Assembly (NCBI GenBank): GCA_008080615.1
Contig: VIKJ01000012.1
Location: 1 to 17,065, forward strand
DNA length: 17,065 nucleotides
Source of the DNA: Chitinophagaceae bacterium
GTDB taxonomy: Bacteria; Bacteroidota; Bacteroidia; Chitinophagales; Chitinophagaceae
Reading direction: 5' to 3'
A model generated the notes under the pieces. The model was not told the origin of the DNA. It searched no databases and saw nothing but the letters and a program-made list of their open reading frames with translations. Position numbers and translations under genes: made by a program. Positions 1-6,856 of this stretch are shown in pieces (position 1 is the stretch's first letter; each line of letters opens with the position of its first letter).

Positions 1-1
1 T

Positions 2-622
2 AAAGTTGTGGGTACAGAGGACGGTGTAAAAGCAGTTTCTGATGCGATGGGGAATTCTGTAAAGTTATTAGAAGATCCAGATTTAGCCCCAATACTTATG
101 GGTATTGTTTTAGGTGTCATTTTGGGATCTTTGCCAATCAATTTTCCTGGAATGCCAGTAGCAGTTAAAGTAGGTTTGGCAGGTGGACCTTTAATTATTG
201 CTTTGTTGTTATCAAAATTTGGAAATGTTTTATACCTAAGTAATTATACTACTCATAGTGCTAACTTGATGATTCGAGAACTTGGCATTAGTTTGTTTTT
301 AGCTAGTGTTGGGTTAAGCAGCGGTGGAAATATTGGAGCTGCATTTGGCAATGGACAAGGATATGTTTGGATTGTTATGGGTATATTAATAACTGTAATT
401 CCATTGGTTCTAGTGGGTGTTATTGCAAAAATATATTTCAAAAAAACATATTTTGAAATATGTGGACTGTTGTCTGGTGCATCTACAGATCCGCCTGCCT
501 TGGCCTTTGCTACAAAGCTAGCAGTAAGCGATATACCGTCGGTAACTTATGCAACAGTTTATCCTTTAACAATGATTTTAAGAATTGTTGCAGCTCAGTT
601 ACTTATTCTATTATTTAGTTGA
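2..622 (+). CDS. AspT/YidE-type transporter (AAEx family), C-terminal part
   Basis: This is the 3' part of an inner-membrane antiporter related to aspartate:alanine exchangers and YidE/YbjL permeases. The reading frame is open to the left edge (KVVGTEDG and onward), so the N-terminal membrane half and most of the regulatory domain are outside the window. The first ~20 residues look like the end of a TrkA_C (RCK-C) domain. They are followed by about six hydrophobic segments, roughly residues 26-45, 52-70, 88-104, 117-144, 150-170 and 178-204. The segment GLLSGASTDPPALAFA matches the conserved Gly/Ser-rich, Pro-Ala-Leu motif that this duplicated permease family carries in each half. The true substrate cannot be told from this fragment; many Bacteroidota homologues are annotated only as putative transporters. 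The DUF2490 gene starts 15 bases after its stop and is probably co-transcribed. GTG at base 8 could be read as a start, but it falls inside the regulatory domain and I reject it. Confidence 0.85.
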   Translation, partial: KVVGTEDGVKAVSDAMGNSVKLLEDPDLAPILMGIVLGVILGSLPINFPGMPVAVKVGLAGGPLIIALLLSKFGNVLYLSNYTTHSANLMIRELGISLFLASVGLSSGGNIGAAFGNGQGYVWIVMGILITVIPLVLVGVIAKIYFKKTYFEICGLLSGASTDPPALAFATKLAVSDIPSVTYATVYPLTMILRIVAAQLLILLFS

Positions 623-637
623 AAGGAATTTGGATAA

Positions 638-1369
638 ATGAAATTTAATATTCCAATTTGTATTTTTTTCTGTTTACTTTATTTAATTGAAGCTAAAGCT
701 CAATCTATACCAAAACAACAAATTAGAAATACCTATACTTGGGTTAGTTTAAATTCTAATTGGTATTTAAAACCTAAATTTTTTTTAGTAGGGGATATTC
801 ACATAAGGGAAAATGATTTTTTTACTTCTAACTCATTTTACTTTGGCAGAATAGGAATTGGGTATCAAATTAATGAAAAACTAAATAGCACTGTTGGATA
901 TGCGGTATTGTTATCAACTAATTCCGATGACGTTGCACCTATCAATAACGTTGAAAATAGAATTCACCAGCAAATTTCATTGAATTCTAAAATGGGTAAA
1001 TTTAGTTTATTTCAACGCTGGAGGAATGAATTGCGATGGCAAAATCAATATATTCATAATGAAAAAATAGGGAGTACTAAATTTTCTGATAGAATAAGAT
1101 ATTTACTAAGTTTAAATTTTCAATTATTTAAAAATAAAAAATTGCCCCAGATTACATGTAGTAATGAATTGATGTTTCAGTTTGGTAATAACTTATCTAA
1201 TAATATATTTGATCAAAATAGGGCCTTTATTGGGATTAAACAAAATATTACAAAGTCGCTTTCCTACGATTTTGGATACATGTATATATATCAGTCTAAA
1301 GTGAGTAGTAATATTATTAATCATGGAGATATAATGCGATTATTCTTTTACTATTCTTTAAAGAAATAG
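638..1369 (+). CDS. DUF2490 family secreted protein, probable outer-membrane barrel-like
   Basis: A 243-residue protein of unknown function that fits the DUF2490 family. It starts with a signal peptide (hydrophobic residues 5-18, likely cleavage after KAQ near residue 22). The rest alternates polar and aromatic residues in short amphipathic stretches, such as NTYTWVSLNSNWYLKPK, SFYFGRIGIGYQI and SLSYDFGYMYIYQ, and it ends in YYSLKK. This is what a small beta-barrel or beta-rich outer-membrane protein looks like. Family members often carry the WxxW/R-rich stretch seen here as FQRWRNELRWQNQ (about residues 126-138). An SD-like GAAAGGAA (621-628) sits about 10 bases before the ATG, which supports this start. 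It follows the transporter at 15 bases, so the two may be one operon, though no functional link is known. Role unknown. Confidence 0.8.
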   Translation: MKFNIPICIFFCLLYLIEAKAQSIPKQQIRNTYTWVSLNSNWYLKPKFFLVGDIHIRENDFFTSNSFYFGRIGIGYQINEKLNSTVGYAVLLSTNSDDVAPINNVENRIHQQISLNSKMGKFSLFQRWRNELRWQNQYIHNEKIGSTKFSDRIRYLLSLNFQLFKNKKLPQITCSNELMFQFGNNLSNNIFDQNRAFIGIKQNITKSLSYDFGYMYIYQSKVSSNIINHGDIMRLFFYYSLKK

Positions 1370-1390
1370 CATATTTAATGCGATTGTTCT

Positions 1391-2098
1391 TTAACGAATA
1401 TCAGATTCGGTTGGTATGGGTAATTGTATATTAAACTCCTTATAATAATTAGATGCAGCTATTTTGTAAAACCATATAACGTCTTCTATACTTTGATGAC
1501 CATGAATATCTGCTAGTTTAAATATTAATAAATACAGTATGCCTGCACCTGGTTCTGGGTGTATTTTTTTTGCTATATATGAAAGTTTATCGCTTTTGGG
1601 AATATCTCCTGAACTTCGATATTCTCTGAATAATCCAAAAGAGATATCATGTAATTCAACCGTTCTATATACAATAAGCTTTTCTTGAGTTAATTGTTCA
1701 AGTTCATTTCCGATTATTTCCATTGCTGCCATTAAACCTACTAAACCATGTCTTTTGTGTGCAGGTTTCCCAGTTAAAGGATGAGGTATGATTAAGGTTT
1801 TGTCTTCTTCAATTTTTCCTAAATCATGCAATAAAGCAACAATTTTTAAATGGTTCTTAACAGATTCTTTATCTAATTTTATTTGATGTAACAAACCAAA
1901 TAGTTCTTTATAAAAACCTATTTCTGGGTAATTGAAAATATTTTCAATATTTTGATAAACGGCTTCAAGATGATGAGATAACATTACGCCTCTCTCATTT
2001 GTATAATGGCTGTCTATCGTTTTTAATGCAGTTTTCCACCAATTAGACGATTTTATCTTTGATTCTAAATAAATTACATCAAATTTGTTCTCATTCAT
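1391..2098 (-). CDS. HD-domain phosphohydrolase
   Basis: A 235-residue cytoplasmic protein with one HD domain, the metal-dependent phosphohydrolase fold used on nucleotides and phosphomonoesters. Visible ligands: H42/H43 in LSHHLEAV, the H91-D92 pair in LLHDLGK, H117 in KRHG, H150-D151 in ELHD, and D197 in KLADIHG. The metal set therefore looks complete and the enzyme should be active. The loop PHPLTGKPAHKRHG after the HD pair resembles the HD region of tRNA nucleotidyltransferase-type and 2'3'-cyclic-nucleotide-type enzymes, but no nucleotidyltransferase domain is attached. There is no signal peptide or membrane segment. The ATG at 2098 is the only good start. The gene is divergent from the DMT permease across a 35-base gap and convergent with the DUF2490 gene. 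The substrate cannot be inferred. Confidence 0.8.
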   Translation of the reverse strand: MNENKFDVIYLESKIKSSNWWKTALKTIDSHYTNERGVMLSHHLEAVYQNIENIFNYPEIGFYKELFGLLHQIKLDKESVKNHLKIVALLHDLGKIEEDKTLIIPHPLTGKPAHKRHGLVGLMAAMEIIGNELEQLTQEKLIVYRTVELHDISFGLFREYRSSGDIPKSDKLSYIAKKIHPEPGAGILYLLIFKLADIHGHQSIEDVIWFYKIAASNYYKEFNIQLPIPTESDIR

Positions 2099-2133
2099 TG
2101 TGTAAATTTAGTTGATTGGTTTTATTTTAAAGT

Positions 2134-3006
2134 ATGAAAAATGCATTGGTAAAGTTACATATTGCTGTATTTCTAGTTGGGTTTACGGGCATTTTGGGAG
2201 TACTCATTCAGCTCAATCAAATGCCACTTGTATGGTATAGAATTCTTATAACTGTTTTAAGTCTTATTGTTTTACTCAAATTTAAAGGAAAAAGTGTGGG
2301 CTTGCCTTTAAAGTCTGTTAAGCACTTAATGCTTATTGGTGCTGTGATAGCTTTGCACTGGGTTTGTTTTTACGGAAGTATCAAACTTTCTAACGTTTCT
2401 ATAGGGTTGGTTTGTTTTTCGGCTACAGGGCTATTTACTGCATTATTAGAACCACTATTAATAACCAAAAGAATTAGGGGTGTAGAAATATTGCTTGGAT
2501 TGTTAACCCTAGCAGGAATTTATTTAATTTTTCATTTCGATGATCGTTATCAATTGGGAATAATTGTAGGGCTGATATCTGCCTTTTTAGCTGCTTTATT
2601 TTCTGTATTGAACAAGAAGAATTTGGCAATTGCAGACGCTTCCATTATTATGTTATATGAATTATTTGGAGGGTTAGTTGTGCTTAGTTTATTAATGCCA
2701 GTTTACTTATATTTTTTCCCAACTATTTCTTTGATTCCCACTTGGGCAGATCTTGGCTGGTTGTTAATATTAAGTTGGGTTTGCACAATTGTTGCAATGA
2801 AACTTATGTTAGAGTCTTTGCAAAAAGTATCTGCCTTTACACAAAACCTAAGTTTAAATTTAGAGCCAGTGTATGCCATTATTATGGCTTTTATTTTATT
2901 TAAAGAAAACAAATTATTACAGCCTAGTTTTTATTATGGGGTAGCATTTATATTAAGCTCCGTTGTAATACAAATGATGCGAGTAGTTATTGGCAAAAAA
3001 CATTGA
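2134..3006 (+). CDS. EamA/DMT family permease
   Basis: A 290-residue inner-membrane protein of the drug/metabolite transporter superfamily, usually exporters or exchangers of amino acids or other small metabolites. It consists of two tandem EamA repeats (about residues 5-133 and 143-282), each of about five hydrophobic helices, which is normal length for the family. Typical features include the HWVCFYGSIKLSNVSIGLVCFSATGLFTALLEPLL stretch, here split as HWVCFYGSIKLSNVSIG and LFTALLEPLL, and the second-repeat counterpart SLNLEPVYAIIMAF. Substrate unknown. The ATG at 2134 lies directly before the first helix. A short intergenic stretch separates it from the divergent HD gene; TAAATTTA at 2103-2110 is one base off the Bacteroidota -7 consensus TAnnTTTG and could serve as promoter. 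Its stop codon ends one base from the stop of the convergent PAS gene. Confidence 0.88.
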   Translation: MKNALVKLHIAVFLVGFTGILGVLIQLNQMPLVWYRILITVLSLIVLLKFKGKSVGLPLKSVKHLMLIGAVIALHWVCFYGSIKLSNVSIGLVCFSATGLFTALLEPLLITKRIRGVEILLGLLTLAGIYLIFHFDDRYQLGIIVGLISAFLAALFSVLNKKNLAIADASIIMLYELFGGLVVLSLLMPVYLYFFPTISLIPTWADLGWLLILSWVCTIVAMKLMLESLQKVSAFTQNLSLNLEPVYAIIMAFILFKENKLLQPSFYYGVAFILSSVVIQMMRVVIGKKH

Positions 3007-3007
3007 A

Positions 3008-4345
3008 CTATTCAACAGTAGAGTTTACAATCGTTTTAATGATTTCATCCATTTTTGATGCGCTTATATTAATTCCTTCAAGCAGTTCTACAATTTCTGG
3101 ATCTGATATTTTCTGCTTAATAATAGACAGAACATCAATAATACCCATAATATTGGTTAGTGGAGCCCTTAATTCATGCGATTGTAAGTAAGCAATTTTC
3201 TTCAAACGTTCATATTGCTCTATAACTTTTAATTCTGCTTTTTTCCTTTCATTAATAATGGTGCTATTAATTACAACACCTAATAAGTGTTGGTCTTCAT
3301 CAAATACTGGGTAATATAAAAATTCAACCCATATGCTCACATCATTATTTAGTTGTAATTTCCGCTCACTTTTTACGATGCCTCCTTTTAGTGCTTTATT
3401 GAAATTACTTTCAAAATATTCTAGTAATCCGTTAGGTATAAAATCATATATTGATGATCCTATTTCTAGTTCTTTTCCAAAAAAAGCAATGGTTTGTTCT
3501 TTAGCAACCCTATTGAAACTTAGTACTTTTTTATCAATGCTTACCAAAGTATTAGAGTCAACAGTGCTGTCTAAGATGGCTTTTAACTTTAGTTGACTTT
3601 CTTTAAGTTCTATTTCTTTCTTCTTCTTAGTTGTACTGTCTTTTATATAACATATAATTCCTTCTTTAGATGGATAAACCGTAGCAGCATAAATTCTATC
3701 TGGCGGCCATGCTTGTTCAAATTGCACGGTTTCATTTTTTTCCATTGCAGATCTAATCGCATTCGAATAAGGCTCATTTGGAGATTCCGGGAAAAGATTC
3801 CAAAAATTTTTCCCTAACATTTCTTTTCTTGGCTTACCTGCAATTTGTTCAAAAACTTTATTGATTCTGGCGAATTCCCAGTTCTTGTTTAGTGTAAAAA
3901 AACCATCGGTAATACTGTCTAAGTATTCATTAATTTGGTAGAGGTATTGTTCAATTGTACGTTGATATTCAGAACTTTCAGTAATATCGTATCCAATACA
4001 TGTAATAGATGCAGGATTACCCTGCTCATCTGCGCTACAAGTAAATTCCCAATGCGTTAAATATACTTTGGTTTTGGTTGGTTTTCGTATAGTAATCGTT
4101 TTACTTATTCCTGGTTCATGGATACATTTTGTAACAGTATTCGTTACTAAAACCAATTCTTCTGGGTGAACTGCGTAGGAGAATGGTTTGCCAATTGCAG
4201 TATCTCCAGGTTCTATAAAAGTTTTTTCAAATAAAGGATTCGCAAATTTATACAATCCATCCAATCCTATTTCAACTAGGTAGTAGTCACTAGCATTCCA
4301 CAGAGCTTTCGCAATCTGATTTTCTTGAAGAATGGATATTGGCAT
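3008..4345 (-). CDS. Triple-PAS protein with HisKA domain but no ATPase domain
   Basis: A 445-residue cytoplasmic signalling protein. Three PAS-like sensor domains are visible at about residues 10-125 (ending in GYDITESSEYQ), 135-245 (YLDSITDGFFTLNKNWEF through CYIKDSTTKKK) and 250-370 (AILDSTVDSNTLVSIDKK through INSTIINERKK). A short coiled coil leads into a HisKA dimerisation segment with the phospho-acceptor box SHELRAPLTNIMG, predicted His390. The protein then stops after SKMDEIIKTIVNSTVE, where a kinase would continue into a HATPase_c domain. N-, G1- and G2-box sequences are absent, so it cannot autophosphorylate alone. It could be a phosphoryl acceptor, a dimerising regulator or a truncated kinase; similar short PAS-HisKA proteins are known in Bacteroidota. 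No membrane segment, no response regulator nearby. It lies 43 bases downstream of the broken receptor gene on the same strand. Confidence 0.8.
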   Translation of the reverse strand: MPISILQENQIAKALWNASDYYLVEIGLDGLYKFANPLFEKTFIEPGDTAIGKPFSYAVHPEELVLVTNTVTKCIHEPGISKTITIRKPTKTKVYLTHWEFTCSADEQGNPASITCIGYDITESSEYQRTIEQYLYQINEYLDSITDGFFTLNKNWEFARINKVFEQIAGKPRKEMLGKNFWNLFPESPNEPYSNAIRSAMEKNETVQFEQAWPPDRIYAATVYPSKEGIICYIKDSTTKKKKEIELKESQLKLKAILDSTVDSNTLVSIDKKVLSFNRVAKEQTIAFFGKELEIGSSIYDFIPNGLLEYFESNFNKALKGGIVKSERKLQLNNDVSIWVEFLYYPVFDEDQHLLGVVINSTIINERKKAELKVIEQYERLKKIAYLQSHELRAPLTNIMGIIDVLSIIKQKISDPEIVELLEGINISASKMDEIIKTIVNSTVE

Positions 4346-4388
4346 TCGAAAAGTTATGTTTGAATATACTAATTTTTCTTTAAAACGG

Positions 4389-5501
4389 TTAAAATTCTAC
4401 AATAAATCCAATTGTAGGTGTAACATTAGCATCCGTATTTTTTAGTAAAAAAGGAATAGCATTACTGCCGTTTTGTTGAATAGGTTGACCATTGGAAGTA
4501 AGGAATGCAGTGTTATCGGCATTTCTTTTAAATGTGTAAATATCTGGTGCGGTGCTCTTGGCCAAATACCAATTGGTAATATCAATAAAGAAATCTAAAG
4601 TTGTTTTTTTGAAATACCATTTTTTGTCTATTCTTATGTCACTTGAATTAAAATTATTAAGCCGTTGGCTATTGATTTGTGCATAATCCAAGTTGCCTGT
4701 TCCTAGTGTTAAATAATTTTGTTGGCTAGCAACTAAATCATAAGGGGTATAGGGCACCCCTCCTTGAAATCTAAATTTTAAACCTAATTCCCAATTTCTG
4801 TTGAATTTATACCCACCTACAAAAGAGAATAAATGTCGGTTATCCCAAGAACTTGCAGTGTAACTATTATTGGCATTGGTATATTGGCTTACAAAATAAG
4901 TATAACTCACAACACTAAAAAAGCGTTTGGTTAATTTTTGTTGAGCAAAAAATTCAAAGCCATATGCTCTTCCTTTGCCTGTACTTGAAATAGCTTCGTT
5001 CCCCAATACACTAAAATCTCCTCCTAAATTTGATAAGCTTATTCCATTGGTTTTACTAACCGGCACATTATTATACTTTTTATAAAATGTTTCAAAAGTA
5101 AATCTGGTATCAGCAGAAGGAAGGTATTCTAGGCCTGCTACATAGTGGGTGCTCTTTGTGTATTCCAAATTTTTATTAACTAATTGGTTATTGTTATCTC
5201 TAAATCCTAAAACGGTATAAGGTAGCAATTTAAAATAAGAGCCTATAGAAGCATTAAACGTAAATTTATTACTAATCACTGTACTGAGGGCAATTCTAGG
5301 AGACAGTTTTTTTAAAGGGTTCATTCCATTAGTAGTAAAACTATTTTGATCAAATCTAAGCCCTCCACTAATGCCTAATTTATTATTTAAAAATCGTTTC
5401 CCTATTTGGGTAAAAGCACCCAATTTTGCAAATGATATTGCTCCTGAAAATTGATTGAGAACTGCTGGGGTTATTATATTCCCAGCATTATCCGAAATCA
5501 A
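4389..5501 (-). CDS. TonB-dependent receptor, C-terminal barrel fragment
   Basis: 370 residues of outer-membrane beta-barrel in a frame shifted by one base from the N-terminal fragment. Recognisable strands include KLGISGGLRFDQNSF, LSPRIALSTVISNKFTFNAS, STGKGRAYGFEFFAQQKL, WDNRHLFSFVGGYKFN and NWELGLKFRFQGGVPYTPYD; the chain ends in the barrel-assembly signal IGFIVEF. The only start in this frame near its beginning is TTG at 5501, inside the overlap, with no signal peptide. Independent translation would therefore leave the product in the cytoplasm, so I read it as the disconnected 3' end of the receptor and not as a gene of its own. The strands look undamaged and free of further stops, which suggests the break is recent or is an artefact. 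The PAS gene follows 43 bases downstream. Confidence 0.7.
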   Translation of the reverse strand: MISDNAGNIITPAVLNQFSGAISFAKLGAFTQIGKRFLNNKLGISGGLRFDQNSFTTNGMNPLKKLSPRIALSTVISNKFTFNASIGSYFKLLPYTVLGFRDNNNQLVNKNLEYTKSTHYVAGLEYLPSADTRFTFETFYKKYNNVPVSKTNGISLSNLGGDFSVLGNEAISSTGKGRAYGFEFFAQQKLTKRFFSVVSYTYFVSQYTNANNSYTASSWDNRHLFSFVGGYKFNRNWELGLKFRFQGGVPYTPYDLVASQQNYLTLGTGNLDYAQINSQRLNNFNSSDIRIDKKWYFKKTTLDFFIDITNWYLAKSTAPDIYTFKRNADNTAFLTSNGQPIQQNGSNAIPFLLKNTDANVTPTIGFIVEF

Positions 5502-6765
5502 TTGTTTTGTTTACATCAAACCTTAATTTATTTTCTGTTTCTCTCGAATTAAAGAAAAGGGTTCTTAGCCCTTTTATTGGACCTAAATTATTTTCATATT
5601 TCTCTAATTGGTTGTTAAATGCATTTCTACTGATAGCTAAATTCCAATAGCCATTTTTCACCAATTTTTTAATACTAGCACCAACAGTATAATTCCATTG
5701 ATTAATGGATGGATTACTATTGAGCGCATATAATTTTTCTGGAGTGGCTTCTTTAGGTGCTGCAAAACTAAATTCATCAATGGCCGCAATTCCTAAAAGG
5801 GTTAGGGTAGTAGTTTTATTCAATTGGCTACTGATTTTATATTGAAAATCCCAATAGTTTGGTCTGATAGGAAGGTCAATTGCTTTAAATAGTAATTGTA
5901 AATAACTTCTCCTGGCTGAAGCAAGGAAACTGGTTTTGCCATTTTTAGAAAGTGGTCCATCTAATGTAGCCGCCAATTCAGTTCCACTTAATCTAACATT
6001 TCCTTGTAAATGATTGGTATTTCCTTTTTTTTGTTTGAATTCAAAAACGCCTGATAGGGCATTATCGAATCGCGCATCAAATGCAGAAGAACTTAATTTA
6101 ACTTCCTCTATAAAGCTCACATTTAAAATACCTGCTGGCCCACCTGCAGAACCTTGAGTAGCAAAGTGATTGATTACGGGTATTTCAATTCCATCTAAAT
6201 AGTATACGTTTTCATTGGGTGCTCCACCTCTTATAATAATATCGTTTCTAAAACCAGCAGTGCTGGCTGTTCCACCTACGCCGGGCAATGCTTGTATTAC
6301 CCTAGATATATCAAAATTTCCACCTGGGTTGCTTTTTATTTCTTCTGTGGTGAGCCTTTGTACACTTAAGGGTGTTTCTAGCGTAGCCGCTTTGGCGGAT
6401 TTATTTCTTGCTGTACTAGTAACGGAAACATCATTTAATACTGTTACAAAAGGGTCTAATTCAATTCCTATGTTATTTTCATTACCAACACTTATGGCAA
6501 TATTGTACCTGATTTGTGTATTAAAACCCAAAGCTTTAATTGTTATGGAGTAGGCGCCCGGGGTTATTCCTGCAATTCTAAAATACCCAGCACTGTCGGA
6601 AATAGCTGTTTTTATTGTTGTTAACTGAATAGTGGCGCCTGCAACAGGCTGTTGACTGGTTTTATTTAAAATAGTTCCCGTTAAAACACCATTGGATTGA
6701 GCTTTAGAAGCATAAAAGGAGCCTATAAGCAAAAGGAGGGATATCGATTTTAAGCAGAGTTTCAT
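5488..6765 (-). CDS. TonB-dependent receptor, N-terminal fragment (plug and first strands)
   Basis: 425 residues in frame. Residues 1-22 form a signal peptide ending ASKAQ. Residues about 25-105 are a carboxypeptidase-regulatory-like beta-sandwich (GTILNKTSQQPVAGATIQL, SDSAGYFRIAGITPGAYSI). Residues about 128-245 are the plug: TPLSVQRLTTEEIKSNPGG, VIQALPGVGG, RNDIIIRGGAPNENVYYLDG and SAFDARFDNALSGVFEF are classic plug landmarks. The remainder (GNVRLSGTELAATLDGPL onward) gives the first barrel strands and stops at NKTIDFG. The start ATG is at 6765, and the upstream 91 bases are shared with the divergent S9 peptidase gene. If translated, this fragment would be exported with a plug but only a partial barrel, so it is unlikely to fold as a working receptor. 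Ligand unknown; the domain order is that of general Bacteroidota receptors with no SusD partner seen nearby. Confidence 0.8.
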   Translation of the reverse strand: MKLCLKSISLLLLIGSFYASKAQSNGVLTGTILNKTSQQPVAGATIQLTTIKTAISDSAGYFRIAGITPGAYSITIKALGFNTQIRYNIAISVGNENNIGIELDPFVTVLNDVSVTSTARNKSAKAATLETPLSVQRLTTEEIKSNPGGNFDISRVIQALPGVGGTASTAGFRNDIIIRGGAPNENVYYLDGIEIPVINHFATQGSAGGPAGILNVSFIEEVKLSSSAFDARFDNALSGVFEFKQKKGNTNHLQGNVRLSGTELAATLDGPLSKNGKTSFLASARRSYLQLLFKAIDLPIRPNYWDFQYKISSQLNKTTTLTLLGIAAIDEFSFAAPKEATPEKLYALNSNPSINQWNYTVGASIKKLVKNGYWNLAISRNAFNNQLEKYENNLGPIKGLRTLFFNSRETENKLRFDVNKTIDFG

Positions 6766-6825
6766 AGCTATTTATCCATTTATCAAATTCAAGCTTATAA
6801 CAAGCTAATATGTATATTGTTTAAT

Positions 6826-6833
6826 TATCTTCG
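6826..6833 (+). promoter_or_regulatory. Possible -7 promoter element for the S9 peptidase gene
   Basis: TATCTTCG matches the Bacteroidota -7 consensus TAnnTTTG at all but one fixed position and lies 23 bases before the peptidase ATG, giving a short leader as is common in this phylum. I see no TTG-type -33 element at the expected spacing. On the opposite strand the 91-base gap holds an exact TAnnTTTG (TAATTTTG, 6841-6848), which could drive the divergent receptor. Such short motifs are frequent in AT-rich DNA, so this is tentative. Confidence 0.3.
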
Positions 6834-6856
6834 GAATCCACAAAATTAAGCTCAAC

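Larger units (their letters stand above)
4389..6765 (-). pseudogene. TonB-dependent receptor, disrupted by a frame break
   Basis: The two reading frames 6765-5488 and 5501-4389 together make one outer-membrane TonB-dependent receptor: signal peptide, carboxypeptidase-regulatory-like domain, plug, then beta-barrel ending in the terminal phenylalanine of VGFIVEF-type tails (here IGFIVEF). The two frames overlap by only 21 bases (5490-5510) and differ by +1, so no uninterrupted product exists. The first frame ends at TAA 5490-5488 after NKTIDFG; the second is open only from 5510. Comparing with the usual order of barrel strands in this receptor type, I suspect that roughly one hairpin (a few tens of residues) is missing between NKTIDFG and ISDNAGNIITPAV, so this may be an out-of-frame deletion instead of a one-base slip. 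That part rests on memory of the family and is not shown by the sequence. A sequencing or assembly error is the main alternative. No insertion element is present at the break. Confidence 0.72.

Noticed and set aside
1351..1369. Inverted repeat CTATTCTTT/AAAGAAATAG at the end of the DUF2490 gene
   Set aside because: AT-only stem with a bulge, no loop room and no T run; likely chance in AT-rich DNA.
5490..5510. Programmed +1 frameshift joining the receptor halves
   Set aside because: No recognisable slippery site with a rare or stop codon at the shift point, and this receptor family is not known to use recoding; mutation or error is simpler.
4389..6765. Insertion sequence or mobile element as cause of the receptor break
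   Set aside because: No inverted repeats, target duplications or transposase frames are seen at the junction; the two frames abut.
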